A stretch of 64,000 bases of DNA, taken from Acherontichlamydia pituitae. GTDB lineage: Bacteria; Chlamydiota; Chlamydiia; Chlamydiales; Rhabdochlamydiaceae. The DNA lies in the NCBI GenBank assembly GCA_019634675.1, contig JAHCAX010000001.1, positions 372,001 to 436,000 of the forward strand, in the 5' to 3' direction. Of the stretch, positions 1 through 7,426 are shown piece by piece. The translations under genes were made by a program, and so were the position numbers. How positions within the stretch are numbered: the stretch's first letter is position 1; every line of letters begins with the position of its first letter. The notes beneath the pieces are model-generated. The model was not told the origin of the DNA. It saw only the letters and a list, made by a program, of their open reading frames with translations, and did not search any database.

Positions 1-246
1 CTTGAAGGAGCATTTTTCCCAATGGCATGGGACCTTGCGTTTATGTTCCCGATGCTTGAAATGGCAGGCTTCCATAGCCGGTTTGTCCCTGACGTGCTTT
101 ATGTATACAACATTGCTACGCCCTTTAATGACATCAAGGTCGATCCTACCTATCAGCAGAATTTAGGATGGCTAATTCGAACAAGAGAAAAATATGCTCC
201 GCTTTCTTCAAGTCCTTATCCTTTATGTGATGCTTCTTCCTATTAA
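1..246 (+). CDS. Glycosyltransferase, C-terminal part (cut by window start)
   Basis: The reading frame is open from base 1 and ends at the TAA at 244-246, so only about 81 C-terminal residues are visible. The segment AWDLAFMFPMLEMAG followed by VLYVYN and a Pro/Asn-Asp stretch resembles the end of GT-A fold family 2 glycosyltransferases that have a conserved LYVYN...NDHK tail. The donor and acceptor cannot be told from this piece. The last 53 bases overlap the start of the GT10 gene, so the two are probably co-transcribed. A short internal ATG (22) exists but is not the true start. Confidence 0.6.
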   Translation, partial: LEGAFFPMAWDLAFMFPMLEMAGFHSRFVPDVLYVYNIATPFNDIKVDPTYQQNLGWLIRTREKYAPLSSSPYPLCDASSY

Positions 247-1225
247 AGGGAGTTGCGAAGAGCCTGCTGAGGCAGCTGCCTCTGCAAAACGAATTTGCAT
301 TCTGACCAGTTGCTGGGGTCCGATGTTCGCCATCGACAACCCATCGTATAATCGCGATAATTGCCTTCAGGTCTATTACGATTTGAGGCAGGAGGCTGCT
401 AAGCAAGGATATCACATCGAACAGCTCTTTTCCTTAAACGAAATCGGGAAGTGCGATCTATTAGTTGTTTTCGATGTCTTTCCCGAGCACTTTGCGCAGC
501 TTTCAAAGGTCCCGAAAGAAAAGAGGATCCTGTTTCTGTGGGAACCTCCTTCGACAGTTCCCCACAATAACAATTTGGAATACCACGGTTATTTTTCCAA
601 GATCTACACGTGGGACGACAGTCTTGTCGATAATAAGAACTATTTTAAGTTCTATTATCCAGTCTTGCGCCAGATGGATGGCTCCACCGATTTTGCCGTT
701 AAGAAGTTTAGTTCGATGATTGCATGCAACAAAACATCTTCCCATCCCTTTGAGCTTTATTCGGAAAGGCTAAAAGTGATCCAGTATTTTGAAGGCAATG
801 CGGAAGGGCTTTTCGATCTTTATGGAAAATGGTGGCCCGATTGGTTTCGGAACTACCGCGGGCCTGTTGCGACGAAGTATGACGTTCTTAAAAATTACAA
901 GTTTTCATTCGCCTATGAAAATATCCGGGATATCCCCGGTTACATTACTGAGAAGATCTTTGATTGCTTTCATGCAGGAACTGTTCCGATCTATTGGGGC
1001 GCTTCCAATGTAGAGGCCTACATTCCGAAGAACTGCTTTATCGATAGGGAAGATTTTCCTACACATAGCGAGCTGGTCAAATATTTGCTGGCGATGGATG
1101 AGCCGCAATATCAGCAATATTTGCAGCATATCCGAGATTTTTTAGAAAGCGATGCAGCGAAACTGTACTCTTCTGAAAAGTTCATTCAGACTTTTATGGA
1201 TATGGTCAAATCTGAATGTAAATAA
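194..1225 (+). CDS. Family GT10 (alpha-1,3/1,4-fucosyltransferase-like) protein with N-terminal signal-like segment
   Basis: A 343-residue protein. The C-terminal half carries the GT10 hallmark: YKFSFAYENI at about residue 236, then GYITEKIFDCFHAGTVPIYW and an acidic INR-like segment. This part binds GDP-fucose in known GT10 enzymes. WEPPS at about residue 115 also fits the N-terminal acceptor domain. The first ~20 residues (MLRF then LQVLILYVMLLPI) look like a Sec signal or signal anchor, unusual for bacterial GT10 enzymes, which normally work in the cytosol. The gene overlaps the preceding glycosyltransferase by 53 bases. A GT11 gene lies 6 kb away, so both alpha-1,2 and alpha-1,3 fucose linkages could be made. 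Family assignment is firm; linkage and place of action are inferred. Confidence 0.85.
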   Translation: MLRFLQVLILYVMLLPIKGSCEEPAEAAASAKRICILTSCWGPMFAIDNPSYNRDNCLQVYYDLRQEAAKQGYHIEQLFSLNEIGKCDLLVVFDVFPEHFAQLSKVPKEKRILFLWEPPSTVPHNNNLEYHGYFSKIYTWDDSLVDNKNYFKFYYPVLRQMDGSTDFAVKKFSSMIACNKTSSHPFELYSERLKVIQYFEGNAEGLFDLYGKWWPDWFRNYRGPVATKYDVLKNYKFSFAYENIRDIPGYITEKIFDCFHAGTVPIYWGASNVEAYIPKNCFIDREDFPTHSELVKYLLAMDEPQYQQYLQHIRDFLESDAAKLYSSEKFIQTFMDMVKSECK

Positions 1226-1480
1226 GAGACGGCTTCTCGATCATGGAAGCAGCAGATAAGCTGCTTGCTTAAGTTAAAGGCTTCCTCTGTTGCAACTCTT
1301 TGATCTGTATTATTTGCCATATCGAAATGCAAAAACTTGATCCATGCACACCTGGATTTTTCTCATTTTTTCAAAGAGATTAATGGCGGAAGTTCCAAAT
1401 GCTACTATTTCCATCATTATATTTTAAAATTAGGCTGCTCTAAAAATTCCTCTGAGCCATCTTAGCCTATTTCCAAGATA

Positions 1481-2074
1481 TTATTGGATTGCTGCAACGA
1501 GGATGTCGTTGCGGCAGTAGCCGTCTTCATAATGGATCTGGTAAGCGGGATTGATCTTTAAAATGGCAGCAATAATCTCATCAAGCGTGACGAAGTCGAA
1601 ATCTGCTGTTCCACAGCATCGGATATCATCGATCAGTATCGTATGGTTCTTAATAGGATGCTGTGCGATCGCCTCTAATTCTTTTAAGATGGGGGTATTA
1701 GTCTGGCCTCTGGCCGTTATTCCAGAAGAATAGTGTCCGTCTAACCAAAAGGTGGCTGGTGCATCGATTGCATCCAATACTAAGCTTAGCACTGTCGATG
1801 AATCTCCAAGAACAAGATGGACTCCAGGATTCCATGCAAACCGATTTTTGCAGTGGGCGTGAAGAGAGGGCGAGAGTTCAATTGAATAAACACAGGCAAA
1901 TCCAGCATCTAAAGCTCTTTGGATTCCGTCTCCTTGATAGCTTCCTGTTTCAATGAAATAAGGGTTGGGGTATTTCGCGAAAACTTCCCGATTGGAAAAT
2001 GCTTCAAGGTTCTGAAAGCTCATCGTAAGCAGCAAGGAAAAAAGAACAGGCAAAGAGGAAAAAAAACGTTTCAT
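1481..2074 (-). CDS. Exported class I SAM-methyltransferase-like protein
   Basis: I place the start at 2074 (MKRFFSS..., 197 residues) because AGGAGC lies a few bases upstream; an upstream ATG at 2131 has no such site. Residues 1-25 form a convincing Sec signal peptide ending in LEA. The mature part has FIETGSYQGDGI (glycine-rich SAM loop), then YSIELSP (acidic residue ending strand 2), LGDSS and FWLDGHY, as in FkbM or Methyltransf_24-type proteins. The late segment TILIDDIRCCG is typical of that group. Substrate unknown. It lies 80 bases downstream of the multicopper oxidase on the same strand and may be co-transcribed. SAM is not expected in the periplasm, so an exported methyltransferase implies action in the host or a changed function. 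Confidence 0.7.
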   Translation of the reverse strand: MKRFFSSLPVLFSLLLTMSFQNLEAFSNREVFAKYPNPYFIETGSYQGDGIQRALDAGFACVYSIELSPSLHAHCKNRFAWNPGVHLVLGDSSTVLSLVLDAIDAPATFWLDGHYSSGITARGQTNTPILKELEAIAQHPIKNHTILIDDIRCCGTADFDFVTLDEIIAAILKINPAYQIHYEDGYCRNDILVAAIQ

Positions 2075-2153
2075 AATTGCTCCTGAAATAATAAAGGAAA
2101 TCGTATTCCATTTAGAAAAAAATGGAAACATGCTTTTTTCCCCAACTAGGTTC

Positions 2154-3644
2154 TTAATATCCGCCGTAGATTTGGGAATACTTCAGTATGGTTTCAGCTG
2201 GAAAATAAGGAGGAGTGAATCCTTCATATTGAAGCACAGTGAACATTCCCGCCCACATGTGGTAGGAGATGTGGCAATGCAATGCCCAGATACCTGGGTT
2301 GTTTGCATCGAACTGCACTTTGACCGTTTGCTGGGGCATGACAAGGACTGTGTCGCGCACAGCTCCTGAAAACTTTTGTCCATCGATCTCAACGACTTGA
2401 AAGACATGCCCATGCAAGTGCATCGGGTGCGCCATTCCTGTCTTATTGACAAAGCTCATTTCGATCCGCTCCCCTTCTTTAACAGTAAGGGGTTGGATAT
2501 CGGGCCAGACTTTTTGATTGAGGGCCCATGTGTAGAATTTCATGTTCCCTTCCAGTTCGACGACAAGCGTTCGGTCGACTGGTTTAGATTGAAGCGGAGC
2601 AAAGGGGCGCAAGTTTTTTTCGATCGCATTTGTGATAGCGCCGGCTGTCGTTTGCTGCTGCGTTGAAAGGGAAGGGGTTTTTGCTCCATCTGTCTTTAAG
2701 ATAATGCCTGCAGCCATGTTTGTCCCTTGTCCTTGCGCAAGGATGGGGAACGCTCCTCCTTTCTGAGGGATCGTTACGATCACATCCATCCGCTGCGCTG
2801 TAGCTAGAGGAAACTGATCGAAGGAGATCGGCTCGACCGGGCTGCCGTCCACTGCGATCACTTTTCCTGAAAGACCGCCAAGGGAAATATGAAATCCCGT
2901 GGAAGAGGAGGCGTTGATCAAGCGCAGACGCACATCTTCTCCCGGATAGACGTTCATGATATCAGGCGCATCCAACGTTTTCCGATTGGCAAGGAAAGCA
3001 TCATATTCCACATCGATAAGATCGGGAGGGCCCGACATCTTCAACATAAGATCGGGCTTCCATCCTGGACCTTTTTCTTTTGCCATCGCAATATACTGTT
3101 TGCGCAGCCCTTGCCAGACTTCCTTTATTCGCTTGAACGTGAAATCTTCCAAGAATACAACGACATCGCGGTAGAGGCTGTTTTCCTTTGGCGTGAGGAT
3201 GATCGGAATGCTCATCAGCTTCTGTTCCTGCAGGCCGAAATGGCTATGCGCATAATAGGAGCCCGTTTGGACCACTTTAAAGTTGTAAGGATAGGTCATC
3301 CCAGGAAGGATAGGCGCTTGGTTGAGAAAAGGAACGCCGTCTTCTAAAGTGGGCAGGATCAGGCCATGCCAATGCAAGGAAGTGGGAACAGAGGTCTTAT
3401 TTTCGACGATGACATTGAAACATTCTCCTTCTTGCCGATAGAGGATCTTGGAACCGTTTTGCGCAACGACTTCAAAAACAGCAGAAGGTTTGCCTTTGAC
3501 CGTGATCGTCGTTTCAATGATTTTTAAGCGGATTGGATCGTTGGCTGATTCCTTGCAAGGCCCGTAGGTCGCAACAGGCGTTGCAGAAAGTGCGCACGTA
3601 AGGAGTAAGAACGCGCTAAACAGATGCTTCAACATAATATGCAT
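2154..3644 (-). CDS. Multicopper oxidase (laccase/CueO-like), periplasmic
   Basis: A 496-residue protein with a signal peptide (MLKHLFSAFLLLTCALSA, start either 3644 or the ATG three codons in). All four copper motifs are present in order: HWHG at residues 91-94, HSHFG at 133-137, HPMHLHGH near 410, and HCHISYHMWAGM near 460. The last supplies the Cys and axial Met of the type 1 copper site. The cupredoxin layout and length match three-domain laccase/CueO/CotA-type enzymes, which oxidise phenols, bilirubin or Cu(I) with reduction of O2 to water. With copA at 60.9 kb the genome seems able to detoxify copper, but no Met-rich CueO insert is evident, so the substrate is open. Confidence 0.9.
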   Translation of the reverse strand: MHIMLKHLFSAFLLLTCALSATPVATYGPCKESANDPIRLKIIETTITVKGKPSAVFEVVAQNGSKILYRQEGECFNVIVENKTSVPTSLHWHGLILPTLEDGVPFLNQAPILPGMTYPYNFKVVQTGSYYAHSHFGLQEQKLMSIPIILTPKENSLYRDVVVFLEDFTFKRIKEVWQGLRKQYIAMAKEKGPGWKPDLMLKMSGPPDLIDVEYDAFLANRKTLDAPDIMNVYPGEDVRLRLINASSSTGFHISLGGLSGKVIAVDGSPVEPISFDQFPLATAQRMDVIVTIPQKGGAFPILAQGQGTNMAAGIILKTDGAKTPSLSTQQQTTAGAITNAIEKNLRPFAPLQSKPVDRTLVVELEGNMKFYTWALNQKVWPDIQPLTVKEGERIEMSFVNKTGMAHPMHLHGHVFQVVEIDGQKFSGAVRDTVLVMPQQTVKVQFDANNPGIWALHCHISYHMWAGMFTVLQYEGFTPPYFPAETILKYSQIYGGY

Positions 3645-3828
3645 CCATAGCAGATGAAGTTAAGACCTAGCAAGAAAATTAGATTAAAGAAAAAATATCC
3701 AGAAATAAGATCCAAGCAGAATTTAACTTTTTGCACGCATCCAATATAGCTCAATTGCGGCGAATATTCTCCTTTGGTAAAAGAGTATCCTCATATATTT
3801 ATGCTCGCGTAACCAGAAGGCGGTCGGC

Positions 3829-4680
3829 ATGTCTAAAACCAAAAAAAAGACGATTTTAATTACGGGCGCTGGCCAAGGGATTGGCCAAGCGATTGCATTT
3901 CGGTTTGCAGCGGACGGGTGCAATGTTGTTATCGCTTCTAAAGATAGCCCTTCCCAAATCCAAGAGACGGTGGAAGGGATCCTTGCTGCTGGAGGCAGGC
4001 CATTGGCTCGCGAGGTCGATGTTCGAAATGCTGCCGAGCTTAAAAAGATCGTTGAGGAAACGATTGCTCATTTTGGCGGCATCGATATCTTGGTCAATAA
4101 TACCAGCGCTCCCTGTTTCAACAATACGTTGCACACGTCGCCGGACCAATTCGATCTTTTGATATCGACGAGCGTCCGCGCTGCCTTTTTTCTTTCTCAA
4201 ATTTGCTTTCCTTATTTGAAGGAGGCTGCAAATCCTCATATCATCAACATTGCCCCTCCTCTTAATTTTGAAGTCCAGTGGCTAAGAGACCATTTACCCT
4301 TCTCCTTAGGCAAGTATGGGATGAGTTTGTGTACATTAGGGATGGCGGCAGAGTTCAGAAGCGCTGGCATTGCCGTGAACTCGCTTTGGCCTCAAACCAA
4401 TATCGCCACTCCGAGGCTTAAAGACCACCTGTCTCCAAAAGTCTATGCCGGCAGCCGCTGGCCTGCCATCATGGCAGATGCTGCCTATGAACTTGCGGGC
4501 CGCACCTTTCAAGAATCAAGCGGCCAATTTTTTATTGATGAGGAGTTATTGCGAGAGGCCGGGATCGATGATTTTTCCTGTTATGCGGTCGATCCGACCC
4601 AATCGCTGGTGCAAACGCTGTTCCTTCCTCTTAAAGAAGGGATGGTCCCCATTTCCCGAGAGCTTTTTCATTTCAAATAA
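3829..4680 (+). CDS. SDR-family protein (HSDL2-like) lacking the catalytic Ser and Tyr
   Basis: A 283-residue Rossmann protein with cofactor motif TGAGQGIG (residues 13-20), a DV motif near 64 and VNN at 89-91. The region from 137 to 180 is very similar to the HSDL2 branch of short-chain dehydrogenases (NIxPPLN, GKYGMS, LGMAxEF). In that branch the sequence reads NISPPLN and YTxAKYGMS; here it reads NIAPPLN and FSLGKYGMS. The catalytic Ser is therefore Ala142 and the catalytic Tyr is Phe158, while Lys162 remains; the codons GCC and TTC are clear. The protein probably binds NAD(P) but should not catalyse normal SDR chemistry. It is convergent with the FosX-GNAT gene (4 bases between them). Confidence 0.85.
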   Translation: MSKTKKKTILITGAGQGIGQAIAFRFAADGCNVVIASKDSPSQIQETVEGILAAGGRPLAREVDVRNAAELKKIVEETIAHFGGIDILVNNTSAPCFNNTLHTSPDQFDLLISTSVRAAFFLSQICFPYLKEAANPHIINIAPPLNFEVQWLRDHLPFSLGKYGMSLCTLGMAAEFRSAGIAVNSLWPQTNIATPRLKDHLSPKVYAGSRWPAIMADAAYELAGRTFQESSGQFFIDEELLREAGIDDFSCYAVDPTQSLVQTLFLPLKEGMVPISRELFHFK

Positions 4681-4684
4681 GAGA

Positions 4685-5548
4685 TCAGCGTCGGGCCGGT
4701 CGCGTAGAAAATGGATGCTTCTTAAGCACTAGGAGAGCTGTGGGAGAGGCGTATTTTTTTTGACACCAGTGCAATTTTGTTAAGATTTTTTCGGGGACTT
4801 CAGCTTTGTCTAAACAATGGTCAAAGCCGAACTGTTGATAAAAAGGCGCCAGATGCTCGAATGGAATGCAGTAGATGTTTTGAGATGGCTTAGTTTGTGT
4901 TAGAAGGAATTTGACAAGTTCTGTCGCGATCCCTTTATTGCGAAACTGCTCGAAAACATACATTCCTCCCAGTTCGAGGTTCTCCTCATCCATTTTGACA
5001 AGCCGCCCAAGGCCGGCCTTTTCTCCGCCAAGCTCTGCAATGGCGATCATTTCATGGTCGAGGTTGGAGTGGACGAATTCAACCTGATCGTAGCATTGGT
5101 TGACCCATTCGATCTCCTGATGCCCTGCTAACTTGAACGTCAGAGCGTTTTGATAGTAGTTCAAGCGTGTTGCCAGATCTCCGGTGTGGAGTTCGAACAG
5201 GTGGTTATCGTAATCGTAAAAATAGATCGATCTTCCTTCTTGAGGATGGCGGGGCCTGCTTGGTGCGATATCCAATCCTAACGCTTTAATTTTGGTTTCA
5301 AATGAGAGCAGATCTTTTTCGTCGATATGAAACGCGATATGATTGTAAGAGCGGTCTAAAGATGGACCTTCCATCAGGGCAATCCAGAGGTCGCCGATTA
5401 CGAAAAACTTCTCTTTGGAAATTGAAAAGTTCTTTTTTTCGCTCGAATACACTTCAACGGCATTGAAAAGGTCGGAAAAAAGCGCCGCTGACTTGTCGAG
5501 GTCTTTGCAGACGAGCGTGATGTGGCTGATTCCATTAATTTTTAACAT
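4685..5548 (-). CDS. FosX-like vicinal-oxygen-chelate domain fused to a GNAT acetyltransferase
   Basis: Start taken at 5548 (MLKINGISH), overlapping the stop of the preceding gene by 7 bases; the frame is open further upstream but would run deep into that gene. Residues 1-130 are strikingly like FosX, the Mn-dependent fosfomycin hydrolase. The three metal ligands His9, His70 and Glu119 are present, and so is the general-base Glu46 in SKEKFF (Glu44 of Listeria FosX). SIYFYDYDNHLFELH is conserved. Residues ~135-287 form a GNAT domain with the acetyl-CoA loop FRNKGIA after LGGMYV. Fusing a fosfomycin-type VOC domain to an acetyltransferase is unusual. The neighbour is another GNAT gene. Substrate unknown; fosfomycin or a natural epoxide or phosphonate are possibilities. 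Confidence 0.85.
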   Translation of the reverse strand: MLKINGISHITLVCKDLDKSAALFSDLFNAVEVYSSEKKNFSISKEKFFVIGDLWIALMEGPSLDRSYNHIAFHIDEKDLLSFETKIKALGLDIAPSRPRHPQEGRSIYFYDYDNHLFELHTGDLATRLNYYQNALTFKLAGHQEIEWVNQCYDQVEFVHSNLDHEMIAIAELGGEKAGLGRLVKMDEENLELGGMYVFEQFRNKGIATELVKFLLTQTKPSQNIYCIPFEHLAPFYQQFGFDHCLDKAEVPEKILTKLHWCQKKYASPTALLVLKKHPFSTRPARR

Positions 5549-6432
5549 CGGCTTAAAGGGGCAATCATGAATGACTTTATTTGGGGCCAAGGGCCGTGAA
5601 CTAAAAAATGGCCTTTGTCGTAAAGATATGGTTCTGCAATCGCGGCATTCGTAAAGAGATCGGGAGAAAAATAAAAATAGATCTCATCAATGGCGCCAGG
5701 CAAATGATCAAGGATCTGATCCAGAGTTGGCAGTTTGCCTGCAATCACATCATAGAGATGTAGAGTTTTATCTTTTAATTTGAAAGAGAGGATGCCATCG
5801 ATAGACGGACTGTAATGCAGAGACCAATAAGAGGGATAAGTGGCAAAAAGGGCATTGAACGTCGTAATGATTCCACTGTCCTTGACCCATAGATGATTGG
5901 ATGCTGGCGCACGGCGATGAAAATGGTTAAGGAACAAAGCGCTATCTTTTGGCGCTGTCAGAGGAATTAACGGTTGAGAGCCTTTGGACTGCTGACGTTG
6001 CAGATGGAACCGGTGTTCTTGAATGCACCGGAAGGAGAGCTTTTCGTAAAATTGGGGGATTGCGGTGAATAAAATCACAAATTCATAGCGGTCTTTGGCC
6101 CATTGAAGCGCTTTTTGGATCAATTCCGATGAAAGCCCTTGCTTGCGATAAGCAGCTTTTGTGCAGACGGCATGCAGTGCTCCTGCTTGATGCAATCTGC
6201 CATCGATCAATAGGGGATATTCCATAAAACCGACATGGGAAAGGACCTCGCCCTTTTCTTCTTTTAGAAAGGGTTTTGATTCCAGCGGAAACCCGAGACT
6301 TTCGCAGCGGGCGATATTGGCCTTAAAGCCGGGAAATGATTCTTCAATCAAATCTAAGTAAGTGGAGGGTTCAGTCGGCAAAGGGGATGATCCTTCTTTA
6401 TTAATTGCCATCGAGGGATTGTGTGATGTCAT
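5542..6432 (-). CDS. GNAT-family N-acetyltransferase with C-terminal extension
   Basis: A 296-residue protein (289 if the ATG at 6411 is used). Residues ~70-110 have the GNAT core: GALHAVCTKAAYRKQGLSS is motif A, with the RKQGLS pyrophosphate-binding loop. FYEKLSF (motif B) follows at about 138. The C-terminal ~140 residues are a second acetyltransferase-like or sterol-carrier-like half, the two-part layout of Eis-like enzymes. It overlaps the GT11 gene upstream by 32 bases and the FosX-GNAT gene downstream by 7, so all three are translated from one transcript. Acceptor unknown. Confidence 0.75.
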   Translation of the reverse strand: MTSHNPSMAINKEGSSPLPTEPSTYLDLIEESFPGFKANIARCESLGFPLESKPFLKEEKGEVLSHVGFMEYPLLIDGRLHQAGALHAVCTKAAYRKQGLSSELIQKALQWAKDRYEFVILFTAIPQFYEKLSFRCIQEHRFHLQRQQSKGSQPLIPLTAPKDSALFLNHFHRRAPASNHLWVKDSGIITTFNALFATYPSYWSLHYSPSIDGILSFKLKDKTLHLYDVIAGKLPTLDQILDHLPGAIDEIYFYFSPDLFTNAAIAEPYLYDKGHFLVHGPWPQIKSFMIAPLSRC

Positions 6433-7426
6433 ACCAGGTCATATCGACAGGATACGGCTCGTCGTAATTTTGCTGGACGATGGTCCAATGGGGCAGATAG
6501 AAGTCGTTGGGCTGAGGCGGCGGAAAGTCATAATAGTCGGGGTGCATCCAGGATTTAGGAGCAATGACGATCTGATCAGGATTTTGGTTCATGTAGGCAG
6601 CCCACCAGGAAAAGCTCGAGTTGCAAATGACCTGGTGCTTCATCATCGACATGAGAAAGAGTTCTTTGATGAAGTCGTGCTCTTCAATGAAAACACAGTT
6701 CCGGTTCATTTTTGAAAAGTGCTTTTTGCACCACTGGATCCGATCGGAAAAAATGACAAAGACTGTGTTGGAAGGAAAGAGGCTCATTGCATTCCGATAA
6801 TAGCCTAGTCCGATGAACGGGTGGATTTTTTCATGGTGGAGTTTTTTGTTAAATGTCCTGACGTGGATGCTCACTGTATTGGGCGCATCGATGAGATCAG
6901 CGTATTTGGTTTTGAGGTAGGACAATGTTTCATCGGAAGGAGCAAAAGCAGCCAAAACTTTATCGCGATGGTGATGGAAGTGTTTCCAAGACTGGAAGTA
7001 TCCGTAGATGATCTGATCGGGCTGGACAGGAATTCTTTCAGGGCTGTGCCAAGTCGATTCGGCAAAGTAGTGGGTAATAGGCCTTGGACTTTCAAGAGGG
7101 GCTTCCAGTCGAAAAAAGAACGCATCCCGATTGTAGGAGAGGCGGTAGTCTGGCTTGTTCAGATCTGGAAATACAGCATGCGCATCGTGGTCCCATCCGT
7201 AGGCCAAAGCGGCGGCAACAAGGAACATCTGGTTGCCGAGCTGTCCCCAAAGGTAGGCTGTGATGACCGGTTTTTCATTCTCGATAGTAATGGGGTCTTC
7301 CGATCGGCAAGGAATGGTGACATTTAAGAGAAGGCAGAGAAGAATGGCCCACCAATTAAACGTGGACAGACGGGCTGACGGGCTTAATTTCTTGATAGCG
7401 GTGGAGGGCTGGCGCCGCCTCGTCAT
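6401..7426 (-). CDS. Family GT11 (alpha-1,2-fucosyltransferase-like) with N-terminal hydrophobic segment
   Basis: The chosen start is ATG 7426 (MTRRRQPS, 341 residues); no ATG, GTG or TTG lies between purB's stop and the hydrophobic segment, so a 71-base overlap with purB is needed. GT11 signs are GQLGNQMF at about residue 60, the YFQSW motif, SIHVR (the HxR donor-binding motif, here HVRTFNK rather than HxRRGD), and SSFSWWAAY near the C-terminus. The segment WWAILLCLLLNVTIPC just before the domain looks like a signal peptide or anchor, not usual for bacterial GT11 enzymes. Together with the GT10 gene it could build Lewis or H-type fucosylated glycans. The weakened HxRRGD motif should be noted. 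Confidence 0.8.
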   Translation of the reverse strand: MTRRRQPSTAIKKLSPSARLSTFNWWAILLCLLLNVTIPCRSEDPITIENEKPVITAYLWGQLGNQMFLVAAALAYGWDHDAHAVFPDLNKPDYRLSYNRDAFFFRLEAPLESPRPITHYFAESTWHSPERIPVQPDQIIYGYFQSWKHFHHHRDKVLAAFAPSDETLSYLKTKYADLIDAPNTVSIHVRTFNKKLHHEKIHPFIGLGYYRNAMSLFPSNTVFVIFSDRIQWCKKHFSKMNRNCVFIEEHDFIKELFLMSMMKHQVICNSSFSWWAAYMNQNPDQIVIAPKSWMHPDYYDFPPPQPNDFYLPHWTIVQQNYDEPYPVDMTWYDITQSLDGN

